Shown here: positions 39,910 through 52,568 of the stretch, in pieces | Numbering within the stretch: position 1 is the stretch's first letter | Layout of the letters: each line of letters begins with the position of its first letter | Assembly: GCF_905475345.1 (NCBI RefSeq) | Contig: NC_066600.1 | Span: 1,256,001-1,320,000, forward strand | Source of the DNA: Vespula vulgaris | Taxonomy: Eukaryota > Arthropoda > Insecta > Hymenoptera > Vespidae | DNA length: 64,000 bases | Direction: 5' to 3' | The notes under the pieces: generated by a model | Told to the model about the DNA's origin: nothing | The model's input: the letters and a program-made list of their open reading frames with translations, nothing else | Database searches by the model: none | Translations under genes and position numbers: made by a program

Positions 39910-40826
39910 TGAAATATAATATAAATTATATTATATTAAGATAGAGATAAGTACTAACGGAATGATATATTTGTGAAAGGAAACATGATGAAAATATTCT
40001 TCGATTAGATAAATCACAAGATCAAGATGGATCACTTTTCATAAATCACTTGAATATTAATGCAGAATAGCTGCACTTGATCGTGCAGACTCTATTAGGA
40101 TACTGATATTCAGATCTCAGAATTGAAGATCAACTATAAGTGAATTTTTTCAATATTGTAGCGCGATAAATGTAATACGCTGTTAAAACGATCAATTTGA
40201 TAGAAGACGGAACGCTGATTGGAGACATTAGTGACCTATTATCTTCTAATTTATCTATTTGTCTGATATAAACTCCATTATATTAGCCAGTTTCAAACGA
40301 GCAATAGTTTATCAAAAAGTTTATTTTGATGGAATCTTAATTATCTTAATATTTCATTATTCAAAGTTTATTTTGATTTATCTAATCGTATATATGTATT
40401 ATAATTTTATGTACAATTATATGTATATATACAATTATGTATTTGCTTTCTTTAACATCTCATGATTAAATATTTGAATATTTATTAACTTCTATATTGT
40501 CTAACGTTTAATTGCTTTGATTCTTAATTCATCTTGTTTGACACATATTTGTTTAGAAGCAGTTTATTAATTACTACTTATATTTTTCTTCTTACATGTA
40601 TATTCTAAATTATATAATAATTATATAATGAATATGAAAAAAGAAATGTTAGGTAATGAATATTATAATAGAAACGTGAATTCATAATTTTCTTACGAAT
40701 TCTTTTTAATTTCGATCTTGAAGTTTTTTTTTCGATCGATATTTTTATTGTTGCATTTTCGATCTTCCCTTTTTTTTATTTATTTTTCTTTTTTTTTTTC
40801 CTTTTTTTTTTGTCGTTAAACGAATT

Positions 40827-42062
40827 CTAATCTAAATTATTGGAAGAACTTTGAACACGTTGACGATTTTCTTCAATCTTTTTTTTATCTTCTGCAGTTA
40901 ATGCTAATCCTAAAAGAGTATTAATATATGTTATTAATAAAAAAATACATATACACACATTTTACAGATACATATGCTACGTGGAATATGATAATACGAT
41001 TCTTTCAGAGAGATAATTGACTATGTTATTTCGTTGTATAAAAACTGGTTTTCCTAGAAAATCAGAAAAAATTATTATCTGATATAATAAGATCGGAAAT
41101 GAATCTTTTAACCGGTTTTGTGTATTTATCTTAATGAAGAGAGCCTCAATTAAACAAGCTTCATTCGCATTTTCATTCGTCATTGGCATTTTTCAATATT
41201 ACTAATATACGTACATCTAGATATACGACAAACATATTTAGATTTGAATTTTTTCATTCTACTGATAAAAAAAAGAATTTTTCGAGAAAGGAATGTCACA
41301 ACATTTCGTTGATGATGTAGATAAAATAAAACAATCGTCCATTAAGACAAATATTATCGACGTGAGAACTTTTACTCTATCCTGCGTTAAGAAAAACATT
41401 TATATCGAGTCAACTTATTAGAAAGAAAGAAAAAAAAAAAGAAACAAAAAGAATATTTAACATGTTATCAGATAAAAAGATACGTCTGAAAGAAGTTACT
41501 TAGATGTAAAGAAAAAAAAATACTCTTGTGTCTTTTTTAACCTTTCAGACAAATTTCACTGTCGAATGAACAAATACTCTCGCATTCGGTATCTGAGGAT
41601 TCAGATTCATATACGATTTTCTTCTTAAATTTTTTGCACCAGAATTTATCTTTCTTCTTGATTTTCTTTTTTTTCGCTTTTTTCTGATCGTTTTCCGTAA
41701 TTTCTCCGTTTGCTCTTTCCTCCTTGGTTTCATCGTTCTCTTCATCAGCTTTCCCTTCCAACTTTGTTTCTCCTTCACGATCGCCAGCTTTTTTCTTTTT
41801 AGAAATTTTCTTCTTTCGTTTTTTCTTTCGTTTCATTTTCATTCCTGCAATATAGAAATTTTTTTAACAATTAGTTCAACAGCATCGTTGAAATAAAGAA
41901 ATGTATTTTTTTTTTCGAGACTTTACGAAGTAATTGTAATAAATGTTAGATTTACATCCCTTAAAATCCAGCAGATTTTATTTGAAATATTTTTTTATAG
42001 GAATCGATAAGATATGTATCTATTCATATCGCTTTAAACGAGACACTCGGTATATATCATTA

Positions 42063-42107
<45 letters not shown>

Positions 42108-42672
42108 CATATATGAAAATTAATGATCAATGACAGCACTAATGATTGATTAAGCTTTTGCTTTCGACGTTTGATCGTTATTATAATGGTGTTTTGATTT
42201 CATGTATTAATCGATAATATTATTAAGAGATAAAATCATTAAATTTCTTTGTATGAATTAATCACAAAATTAATATCTAATCAAAGTGTGAATAATTAAT
42301 ACGTATCTTACTTTCTTGCTGCGCAATTTCTTTCAAGGCGATTAAATCAATTTTTGGCAATGTTTCGACAAAGCAAAGTAAATGTCGCGGATCCAAAAAT
42401 TGATTTCTAACTTCTAATGAGGGTTTAATTCTTTTAAATAACAAATCGACTGAAGAAACAAGCTTTGGTTTAAATAACGCTTTTCGTTTCTTTTTTTTTG
42501 CTTCCCCGTTTTTTTTACATTTATGATATTGAATTTTGATAATAGTCTTTGTTTTCTTTTCTTCCTCGATACAATCTGTTGTCACTGTTTTAATCTTCTT
42601 TTTCGGATACTTTGAAAGTTTTTGTTTCTTCTTCCATTCTTTGTATTTTGTACAAGTCCTCTTGCTTAACAT
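40827..42672 (-). CDS. Small lysine-rich protein, three exons, unknown function
   Basis: Exons 42672-42312, 41844-41542 and 40909-40827 join at phase 1 in both junctions to give about 248 residues. The middle exon would end in a stop right after ICLKG if unspliced. A GT donor there (CTGAAAG|GTTAAA) fits exactly to the acceptor TTTTAG|GATTAGC at 40909, adding the tail LALTAEDKKKIEENRQRV and a TAG stop, so I favour three exons. The protein is strongly basic: repeated KKK/KRKKK blocks that look like nuclear or nucleolar targeting signals, a hydrophobic helix-like part (HLLCFVETLPKIDLIALKEI, about residues 98-117), and a Ser/Asp/Glu patch (YESESSDTECES) resembling CK2 sites. I do not recognise the family. 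It starts head-to-head with the large gene at 43435, about 760 bp away. Confidence 0.62.
42065..42102. repeat. (AT)n microsatellite in an intron of the lysine-rich gene
   Basis: Uninterrupted AT run within the intron 41845-42311. Confidence 0.95.
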
Positions 42673-43434
42673 GATTTCTTTTTCGGATTATTAATTTAAC
42701 AATGATTTCTGGAAAGTAGTAAAACTAGAAAAATATATATAGCTCATATATCATATCAGATATATGTGAAATCTTTTTTGATTGATATAACAATTAATCG
42801 TTATTTTTGAATTAATTATTAATTAAGATATAACGAAATAAATTGTTTAATTAATTACCTTCGTAATTATTGTTTATTCCATTTTAACACATTTTTGTTT
42901 CTAATTTTGTTATCACTTCGAATTGGTTAATAAATGTTTTTTGGTTAATACGTACGAGTCCATTTTTGGATAATTGAAATTATTTATGTTAAAATTTTGT
43001 AAAATATCATTTTTGAATTTCGATTGTTAGAGCCAGGATTAAAAGATTTTAAATTTAAGAAGTCTTACTTATCGAAACGATGAATGATGTTTGCAAATAA
43101 ATGAAGAGATCGATCTATCGATCAACATGCATCGTTACCTTGCAAACGTCAGAATTCTCTATGATATAATAATCTTCGTAATGTCAAATGTCCAAATTTT
43201 AAGTACTCAAAAATGTAATAACATAATCAAATCGAATTATACGATAAATTTGTATTAAGGATCATTCGACAAACGTATAAAATTTCGAGCAAAACTTAAC
43301 CGAAGCAAGTAAGTAAGAAACCTGATAAAAACTCTGATGAATTCGATCTAATCGTATGAAACTGTAACGAAGGTTATGTTATAATAAAAAAAAAAAAAAT
43401 CTTAAAAATATAACAGAATAGAAAGAAGATAAAA
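42673..43434. promoter_or_regulatory. Shared upstream region between two divergent genes
   Basis: The lysine-rich gene (minus) and the large tandem-module gene (plus) start at either side, so this 760-bp AT-rich interval must contain both promoters or a bidirectional one. No TATA box or other core element stands out. Confidence 0.4.
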
Positions 43435-46400
43435 ATGGAGGAGGGTGATCCCAGGGGAGAAAAAACACATGCGGAATTAGAAAAAATGAAGAAACTACAA
43501 TTACGAGAGAAATTGAAACAACTTGAAAAATGCGAGAAAATAGTCTCAGCTGAAACGATAAATGCAGTTGGTAGGATAACAGAGGATGTTATTGCTGCAG
43601 AGAATAATGCACCGAGTACCGATGAATTAGACGAGAACCTCCGAAATGAATATGAACAGTTATACGATCTTCTCGATATACATCACGATACTTATTCACT
43701 TACCGCGTTAAAAGCGGAATTACCAAGTTGTGTCAAATATGGGCTACGTTCTGGATTAACTCATATGAACATGTTAAAATTTTCGCCACTTTCTCGAGGT
43801 CATCAGGTATTAGGATATTAACCACGAATTATTATCCAAAAATTATCGTACGTACATTTCGTTAACGTTCGAAATAATATTTTTGGCTGACGTGTTTGCA
43901 TTAATGACAGGGTGGTGCTATAGCGATAACTGCTTTCGCGACAACAGCGGTATACAAGTCAAGATGTTGGAACGAGTCTGTGATAGATCAGATAATCGAA
44001 GACGGTGATACGTTTTATTGCAAATCTTACAAGGATATAAAAACGGATGATCGCAGGCGTTTATCGATATTGGATTTAAAGAGGCTCGTATTCGTTCAAA
44101 ACAAATTAAACGTTAACGTAACAATCAAGGATCCATCTTACGCGGGGAAATTTCGTTCGCAAGACCCAACCGAATTGCACTTGGTCAAAGCGTTGGAGCT
44201 TTTCTTTAAAAGGTACAATTCGGGGATATTGGTCTCGCCCGTATTGAACTTGGCAATTTGGAAAGAGCCAAGATATTTCAGTATCTTCGATGGCCAAGCT
44301 AGGACAGATACTTGCGAGCCAGCTAAAGATGGCGAAGACGGTTCGGCTAAATTATTTTTACTCAAGGACTTGATAGGAGTTTATTTTATAATACTCGAAA
44401 AGAGTAACGTCAACAACGAACCATTCGTAATTTATCCGATATTTATAAGCGGAGTGACACCATATTCTTTAGCCGATGAATCGGAAGATCCTGAGAGAAC
44501 TCTTGGGAAACCTCAAAGACGACCAAGTGGTTATAAAATTCAAGAAAAATTTCGTGCCGTTATTCAAGGATCGTATCATTTGATGCATCCTGCAATACCG
44601 GAGATACTTCGCGGTCGTGGTCATCTTATAATAGCACTTGCCGCTCTGGTTTATTCTTGTTTGGTCAATACGAACAAGTGGACTACCGCTCTGATCGATT
44701 TGATATTCAATCAGTCTAACATCTATCTGATAGATCTCGCCAGAGTATTGGAGAAGAATTTAGCCGACGAAGAATTCGAGCTGCGTTTGGACGACGTAAT
44801 GGGCGATCTGATCTTAGGTGTTTACTCGGCCAAAATCAAGTTACGCCCAAACATAATTCCCGGTTATGGGAAGAAAAAGGGTAAACTTGCTATGGACAGT
44901 GGGATACGTGAATTCTTTGAAACGCAAAAGGCAGGTATACTGGACATAAAAAAGTTTTATTACGCAATCTGGAAGCAAGATGACACGTATTACTTCATGG
45001 ACCCATTTGCTTGCGACGATGAAGGATTTAGAATAAATTATAGCGAGGAACGAAGTCAGTTGTACGGTGCAAGAGATGCCGCATGCGTTACCATGAACAG
45101 TTCGATCAATCAAATGGTCGAAACCATTTTAGAGAACACCGTTAGCAAAGACAGAGATCCTTTTTTGATTCATGGCATCACGGTACTTTACGTGAAGACC
45201 GGTACAGTACACGAGGGTCCATTCGAAAAAATTATATACAGAGCAAGAGATACGAATCGTAGACCCTCGCTAGACCTAACGATACTTCCACAGATCGTTG
45301 AAAAAAAATTAGACATGACACCTAAAATACGATATGAATTGGATAAATATCGCGATGTCGACACACAGTGTCCGGATCTGATGAAAGATGCAAATCAATA
45401 CATGTTTAAGGAAGACGAGCCAAGAACTTTTGTAGCAGCTCCAGTAAGGGCACCTACCGATGTAAGGGGAGAAGAAGAGGAGGAGGAAGAGGAAGAGGAA
45501 GAAGAGGAACGAGAAGAAGAAGAGGAAGAGGAAGAAGAAGAGGAGGAGGAGGAGGAGGAGGAAGCAGAACCGATTACAGATGCTGAAATAAAACAAATTA
45601 CGGGTTACAACGTGATCAATCCGCATCGTTTGATAGTTCAAGGTACGAAGAATTGTCTGCATCCTGATTTCCAAGCTCGCTACAGAGGCAAGCAAGGTTT
45701 GATCATCGCTTTGGTAGCATTGGCATATAGAAAATTGAAGGATACATCGGAATGGAGAAACATAGATCTCGATCAGATCATAGATATCGGTAATAAAACT
45801 TTCGAGGATATCATCGATTGGATAAAGGAAGGTAAACCCATGTTGAGGGAAGAAAGAGAAGGGCGCAGGACAGAAAGGGCAGAGGAGGAAGAGGGAGAGG
45901 AAGCTGAGGAGGAGGAAGAAGCGGAAGAGGAAGAGGAGGAAAGTGCAAGGATTTTAAGAAGGTTACCGGCGCCAAGCCATTTGGATCTATCCATGTTACC
46001 CATTAGATTGAAATTCGCCGAAAACGACGTCGTTTTCAATTCCAAAATGAATCTTATCACCGGGGAAGCTCATCCTCTTGTCAACTTGGCCGAGGCGTTG
46101 GAATGTTATTTCGATAATTACAGCGAACTAGTATTGGAAAATAAGAAACTGACGTACGGTATATGGAAGGAAAATAACAAGTATTTTTTATTTAATCCTT
46201 ATGGCAGCGACGAGGAAGGTTGGAGACTACTTAATTATCCCGCTTCTTTCGCGGTCGTTGACACCATTAAAGAACTAACCGATGTTATTTACGGTGTATT
46301 GGAATATAACGAGAACGATTTCATTATTCATTTCGTCTCATTGGATTCGATTCAACCTGATAAATATACAGTCACGGAACGCGTTGAGATCCCTGATGAT

Positions 46401-49400
46401 AGCATGGTGAAAACGTTTAAGACTAGTTTCTTACCGGTCACCGATGACGATCTCATTCAATTAGAGAAAGAGAAATTGGAAATGCAGGTGGAGAAGGATG
46501 TTGTTACGGTAGAAGAAGAAACGAGAGCGGAGGAAGAGGGCGGAGAAGAAGAAGAGGAAGTAGGAGAAGAAGAAGAAGAAGTAGAAGCGGAGGAAGACAC
46601 AGAAACTTTAGTCGAGGCACATTTGAGAACTTTGGAAGAAGCAGAAAAGAAACCTATAGTCTCTCCATTTTTGATAATAGAGGAAAAGGATCAACCTGAC
46701 GCGCCTTATCGTTTGAACTTGGCTCTGTTAACTGGCAACGTCAAAATACAAACTGAGGATGAATTTACTCAAAAGATCGTACATCCCGAAAGGATATTAG
46801 AAAAATTAAAATATAAGCATCCACCGCCGTACGTGATGCCACCGAAAACAACGCTTGGCACTCTTTTAGAAGCAAAACGTGCGAGAAGATCTATTCACTC
46901 TTTGGTCTCCAGATTCTCGATCGATTCTAGATTGGAAATTAAGAAGAAAGTTGGTATAATGCCGGTTTATTTGCAAACCAAAGCACAAGTATTACCTACC
47001 ACGGACGATAAGCCAACGAAAATAATCAAACTCAACGACAAGAAATATTTTTATTCGCGCGATTTACCGATTTGTTTGATGCCGCTCAGAGCGATCAATG
47101 ATAGATACATTCAAGATTTCGATCTAGATAAGGATACTACTTTGATATCGAAAGATCAAGGCGACGGCTACGTTTCTAAAGATATTCCTGAGGTACCAGT
47201 GGGGATACGTATTATGCCGGAATTATTGCCACTTGGTCCTATTATTAAAACGCCAATTTATGTTAAAAGACCGATCAGTTGTCTCGAAAAGAAAAAACGT
47301 AAGTGTCTGTTGACGAAAAGTGAAAAAGGAGAGCCCGTTACGGAGAAAATTCTATGTGATACCGAAAATGTACTCTTTGAAATGCTCTTCCCAAATTACA
47401 AACCCTTTGAACAGGTCGGCTATTACGATTATTGGAATTAATTATTAATTAGTAGATTTTTATATTAGATATGCTTGATTGACCTCTTTGTTTCTCTTTC
47501 TTCTTCTTTTTCTTTTCGGGAACATTTTTATAGCGAAGTAATTTTTATAAAAAGATCTTTATAGTCGAATGATAATCCTTTTCTTCTTACTACGTATTTA
47601 GAAAGATAAATCGGCGTCGAAAACGCAGGAACCTACCGATGACATAATAGAGATAAAAACAAGTGCGAAAACGAAAAGTTCTAAATCGAAGTCACCTTTT
47701 GAAAAGAAAGAGGACGGATTTAAGGTGACGAAACATTTCTATTTTCTTTCTTTCTTTTTTTTTTTTTCTTTTAATAAGTAAACGCACTCGTGCACGCACG
47801 TAATAATTTATTTTTTGAATCATACTTTAAAGGTGATCGAGGATAATATTGCTATACTTCGATCGAACATGTGCCTTAAAGATAGTGTCGCGATCGAACC
47901 GTCTCACTTCAAGTCCTGTTACTACGCTGCTATCTTATGCTTGTTGGCAAAAATTCGCATGGACGTGAATAAATTTCGTCAGAACAATTTAGATGAATTT
48001 GTTTATGCAGCCGATAAGATCTACCAATGCGTAGGCAAACTACGTTACAAACTTCTAAGATGGTTTAATAATTTCGAGATCCTCGATACGAAGTATACCG
48101 TGATCATGAAACAATTCCAATATGCCGATCCAGAGAGTTGTGAATCGGATAAATTTGAAAATGTAATGGAAAGTTTTCTGGATAATAATGAAACCGGTAT
48201 ATTGGTGACAACGAATATTTCTTATGGCTTTTGGAAAGCTAATGATCGATATTATTTCTTCAATCCTTATGGCTGCGACGAGGAAGGTAAACCGGATGAG
48301 AAGGGATATAGTTGTTTGATGAAATTTTGTGACTTGTCGTCGATGTTGAAAAGGATGAAAGAAAATTTAGGAAAGTCTATTCAGAAACCTTATAGATTGT
48401 ACACATTGTTTATCGCTCATATGGAAACGAAATGTCGGAAGAAAAAGAAAAAGAAAAAGAAAACGAAATATTGCATCGAGAAGATAGAGGAGGAGGTGCC
48501 GATCGAGGACTCGGCTGATTTTGATGATATAAAAAAGAGTGAATCGGAAACGTCACTGATCGAATTGACGGAGTGGGTAACAGAGGAACGTAAATTGGAC
48601 GTTGTTCACGACATGACCATACCAGGATTTTCTCCAATTCGATATTACGAGGCTTCGATGATAGACGTAATAGTATTAGAAAATGAAATAACGAGACCGG
48701 TGTTGGCACCGTTTAAGAAACATATTCGACACGGGAAAGAGAATACTGATCCTTACAAATTGATAAAGTCAATGATAAGAAAGAAACCATACGACAGAAA
48801 ATTTAGGGAACACGTGTCCGTGACCACTCCTATCGATCTTTGCATAATAGCTTGGTCATTGATCCATGATCCTGTGCTCTGGTCTGTACGAACCATAAAA
48901 GGCCTGTTCGATGCTAGTTGCGATTATACGTTCGATAGTATATTAGCCACGGAAGATTCGACCGTCGTCGACATGTTCGATGGACTCTTGCCCGAATTTG
49001 AGATCGCCAATTATATATTTCGGGCCGTTTTTGTACCCTTGCATTACGGTATACTTTATGCTGTCGAGGGATGGAACTTGGCGATGTCCTTGAGATACGT
49101 ATTCGAGAGTCCCATTTATACCGGTGCTATTATCGTCTGCGAAGGTAGTCACATAGGCGTAACCAAGGTCAACGAGAACTATTTCGCTTGGTGGATCATA
49201 AAGAGTACTAAGATATTACGGATAATTACGTCAGCGTGCATCGATGAATTTTTGAGGATTGTCGTAAAGGAGATCGATCAACCCGAGGAGATCCAATTTG
49301 TCATGAGAGTCATTACAATTTCCTACGCACGAAAGTTAGATCCCGATTGTTCCGATGTCCAAGGATTACACGAATTTGTTGTACCTACGACGTCCTTGGC

Positions 49401-51848
49401 CGAGGTACACAAAATGGAGGCAGAACCGTACGATTTGGAAGTTATATTCAAACCTACTGTTCCCGAGTCCAAACCAATTTTCATTAACGGGACCGTCGCG
49501 CTTAACGATCGTGAAACGGTGAAGGAGCCAAGAGTGAAACGTTGCTACTTCGTAGCAATTTTGGCAGTCATCGTTAAAAGGGACATCGTTCAAAGTCCTC
49601 TTCCAGGAATGATCGATAAAATGATCGAGGTAGCTGAAAACCTTTACAAGGCCTTTGACGAACCAAAATTTCATAGTGAACACATATTGAGGAACGTAAC
49701 GTTGATGAATAGAATTTTCGATTTTCGAGATTGTGCATCCTGTTTGGTAACGCTCACTGTCGATCCACACATCGATCGAAACGATTTCTACCTTCAAGTA
49801 AGCCAAACCAGTTATGAGATTTTAATTGGATTCGATGATGGTTAGATTAAATGTATCCACGTATTATTTTGTAGGTTAAGAAATATTTGAAGAGACACTT
49901 TATGATGCATAGTAGCGGTATTATACAATTCACTAATTGTTGCTATGGATTTTGGTACTCGAGATCAACGAACTCCTATTACTATTTAGATCCTTATCAA
50001 TGTAACGATAAAGGAAGAAAAGTGTCGACCAATGGGAAGGCCTGTTTATGTATCTTTCCTAGTATCTGTCAAATGGTAAAGAACATGTGCTTCAATCAAA
50101 TAGAAGAGACCACGGGCTTTTTTATACATCGACTTCACGTTGAATCGGTGAACGCGTCACCTTTCATCAGCTTCCAGGAAGATCCAATATGGATTTATTT
50201 GGATTATCATTGGACTTTCGATCATGCTCCGAAAATAGTTAAAATCGATAAGAAAGCTTTGAAAAAGAGACACAAGAGGAAACGTTATGACAAGGAAGAG
50301 GAAGAAGAGCGGAAACCTATGAGATCCTATTGGAACAATTATGTCATCGAAGTGAGCGATTTGATCTATTCGATTTGGGGTACGATCGGTTGTTATGATT
50401 CTAGATTTGGTAATCGCGCTGGTAAAAATCAAGCGGCTATTAGTGTCGCTGTATTGGCTATGCAATATCTGAGTCACCCATCGAGATGGAATTCTGCCGT
50501 TTTGGATTCAGCAGTTATATGCGGTGACTCTTACTACACCGAAAGTTTGAAAAGTTCGATGAAAAGATGTTCGAAGTATTTGAACAAATACAATTTACAA
50601 CCGTGTTTCAAAATATTCCCACACGTTTGGACGATCAATTATCAGAGATCTATATGCGGTATACTTTATGGTGGTCGCAATAGATTGACCTTGGCTGACG
50701 CTTTGAAAAGTGCATTCAACGATGCACCAAACGTTCTAATCGAGTGCAACAAAATCATGTTAGGCGCTTTGCTATCTAAGGACGGATATTACGTGGCCGA
50801 TCCTTGTTGGATCGGTCCGCCGCTCTTTGGTAAAGATCGCGGTGCTATTTATGTTTTACGTTGTAAAAATTTTAACTCTTTCGTCTATGCGGTGACGAAG
50901 ATGTTGAATACTAATCAGAGATTAGAATTTCGTATTACACCTGTGATATTTACCTTCGAACAAGAGAACTTTAAGTCGAGCAATAGCAAAGGATATTCGT
51001 TGAAAAGGAAGGTACTTCTCGAGCCTATACATACTACTCCTGGAAAAGTCGAAGGACATGACGTATCTATTCCTGGAGGGCAAACTGTTGCGGATGCCGA
51101 TTCTTATTTATGTTATAATAAAAATGTAAATCTGGGTATAGTAAAGGGCAACGAATTGGAAAATCCCCAATTACCGTCCTTGGCTCCTCGATTGAAGAAA
51201 GAGAATTTGAATAGCATGCTCGTTAGCACTATGTGGCATCTTAACCTAGGTCAAAACGCACACATATCCAAACCCTATCCAATATTCGATCCTACGATCT
51301 TTGAACATATTCCTGAAAAATGTGAAGACAGTATGGTTGACACCTTCGAAGCACGTCATTATCCGAAAAGTTCGATCAAAGATATACTCAACTTCTGCGA
51401 CGATTATCCTACTGAAATAGATTTTATGAGTCATTTGGATATATCTACTACTAGTGCCGATACTCTTATGATTAGCAGACCATTAGAATGTTCTAAATCT
51501 CGTAGATTTATCAGGGATCAAACTTCTCTTGAATTTGACAAATTGACAGTCGACATGACTGATGAAATTTATAAAACTTATCAACATCGTCTACCGCAAC
51601 GTATCGTTGATGATAAAAAGGACGAAGATTTAGAAGTTGGTCCAACTTATGCGGAAGAAGCGATTCATCCAGAAGATGAGGAGTCAGAAATCGAGCCTGT
51701 AGATGAAACCGAGCCTGTAGATGAAATCGAGCCTGGAGAAGAGACCGAGCCTGTAGAGGAGACTGAGTCTCCTGAAGAAATCGAGCCTACTGACGACGAA
51801 GAAATTACAGAGGCTACAACGGACGAGGTTACGACAGACGATGAATGA
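43435..51848 (+). CDS. Large protein of about seven tandem, catalytically degenerate papain-like/C76-like modules
   Basis: Exons 43435-43806, 43911-47414 (or to the TAA at 47441), 47602-47724, 47833-49797 and 49875-51848 are all phase 0. They give about 2,645 residues if joined. A module of roughly 200 residues recurs near nt 43735-44455, 44527-45220, 45590-46370, 47836-48430, 48700-49340, 49500-50160 and 50320-50985. Its signatures are an RG(K/H)Q..IAL.AL.Y helix, then W....(I/L)D.I...G..Y, and about 120 residues later YGIWK..N.YY.F(D/N)PY.CDEEG. This order resembles the Cys-helix / Asp-His layout of papain-like deubiquitinases of the herpesvirus tegument type (peptidase C76) and related animal proteins. 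The position after Gln is Gly, Leu or Ala, and the His position is Phe, Tyr or Cys, so no module looks catalytic. Glu-rich tracts separate modules 2-4. The C-terminus has EPVDE-type acidic repeats. Family and function are inferences. Confidence 0.72.
45466..45573 (+). repeat. In-frame glutamate-rich tract
   Basis: GAA/GAG codons run nearly without interruption for about 34 codons between modules 2 and 3 of the large gene. Similar shorter tracts lie at about 45840-45950 and 46510-46600. They keep the frame open and mix both Glu codons, so they are purine-rich coding linkers rather than a pure microsatellite. Confidence 0.85.
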
Positions 51849-52568
51849 AAACCAATGGGAGAAACAAAAGAGACGTAACGAAGAAAAAGAAATACATAAA
51901 AAGATCATACGATTTCAATCGTACTTGCTTGTTGAATCTACTCCAATTCAAATTATATATAATGTTACTATAAAAATTATACGATAAAAATCAAGCGATT
52001 GTATGGATCTTATATGTAATCTCTTATTTTTTATGATTTTTTAAAAAAATATTTTTCTTTTTCTTTTTCTTTTTCTTTTTTTTTTGTTTTGTTTTGTTTT
52101 TGAAGATTTTTATATTTATTTATTAAAGGCAAAAATACAAAACGAGCAATATTTATTCAAAGTTTAACGTTAATTGGAATTCATTGGACGAACTTGATGA
52201 ACTTAATTATTATGAATGCTTTAATTTATACACGTGTGTTTCTCTCTCTCTCTCTCTTTTTTTTTTCTTTTTTGAATTTATAAAAAATCAGTATCAGATA
52301 AATTTAGTTTTTATCGAGATTGAGAATGAATGTTATAAGATATTACGATTATTATGATTTAGACGATAAATAAAATATACCGATTATTTTCTTCTTTTTT
52401 TTTAACGTAAGTACAAATTATTACGTTCGGACATGGACAGATTTTAACAGATTTGTACAAATTATTATTACAAAAAAATACTACGTACCTATAACTAATG
52501 TAATTATGATTTCACTGAAAAAAAGAGATTTTTTGTTTCGAAATTGAACCATGATTTAGTCCAATCGT

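Larger units (their letters stand above)
31976..40826. other. Gene-poor intergenic region, about 9 kb
   Basis: No coding frame shows homology, codon bias or splice structure I would defend. It contains a CT microsatellite (32093-32126), poly-A/poly-T tracts, a G homopolymer at about 38247-38260, (TA)n at 39597-39636 and (GA)n at 39852-39906. A CRE-like palindrome TGACGTCA at 36584-36591 sits in a small GC-richer patch with a duplicated GTAAAATGCG. Non-coding RNA genes could be present but cannot be recognised by eye. Confidence 0.5.

Noticed and set aside
40977..41189. 70-codon minus-strand frame between exons of the lysine-rich gene
   Set aside because: No acceptor/donor pair keeps it in frame with the flanking exons, which join each other exactly at phase 1. 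Treated as intronic.
45309..45695. 128-codon minus-strand frame with Leu/Phe stretch
   Set aside because: Antisense shadow of the Glu-rich tract and module 3 of the large plus-strand gene.
49366..49806. 146-codon minus-strand frame opposite the large gene
   Set aside because: Antisense shadow; the plus-strand frame has module repeats and in-phase splicing, this one has neither.
43435..51848. Idea that the tandem-module gene is an integrated herpes-like viral gene
   Set aside because: Its short spliceosomal introns and the lack of any other viral gene nearby point to an endogenous insect gene. The similarity is only in module layout.
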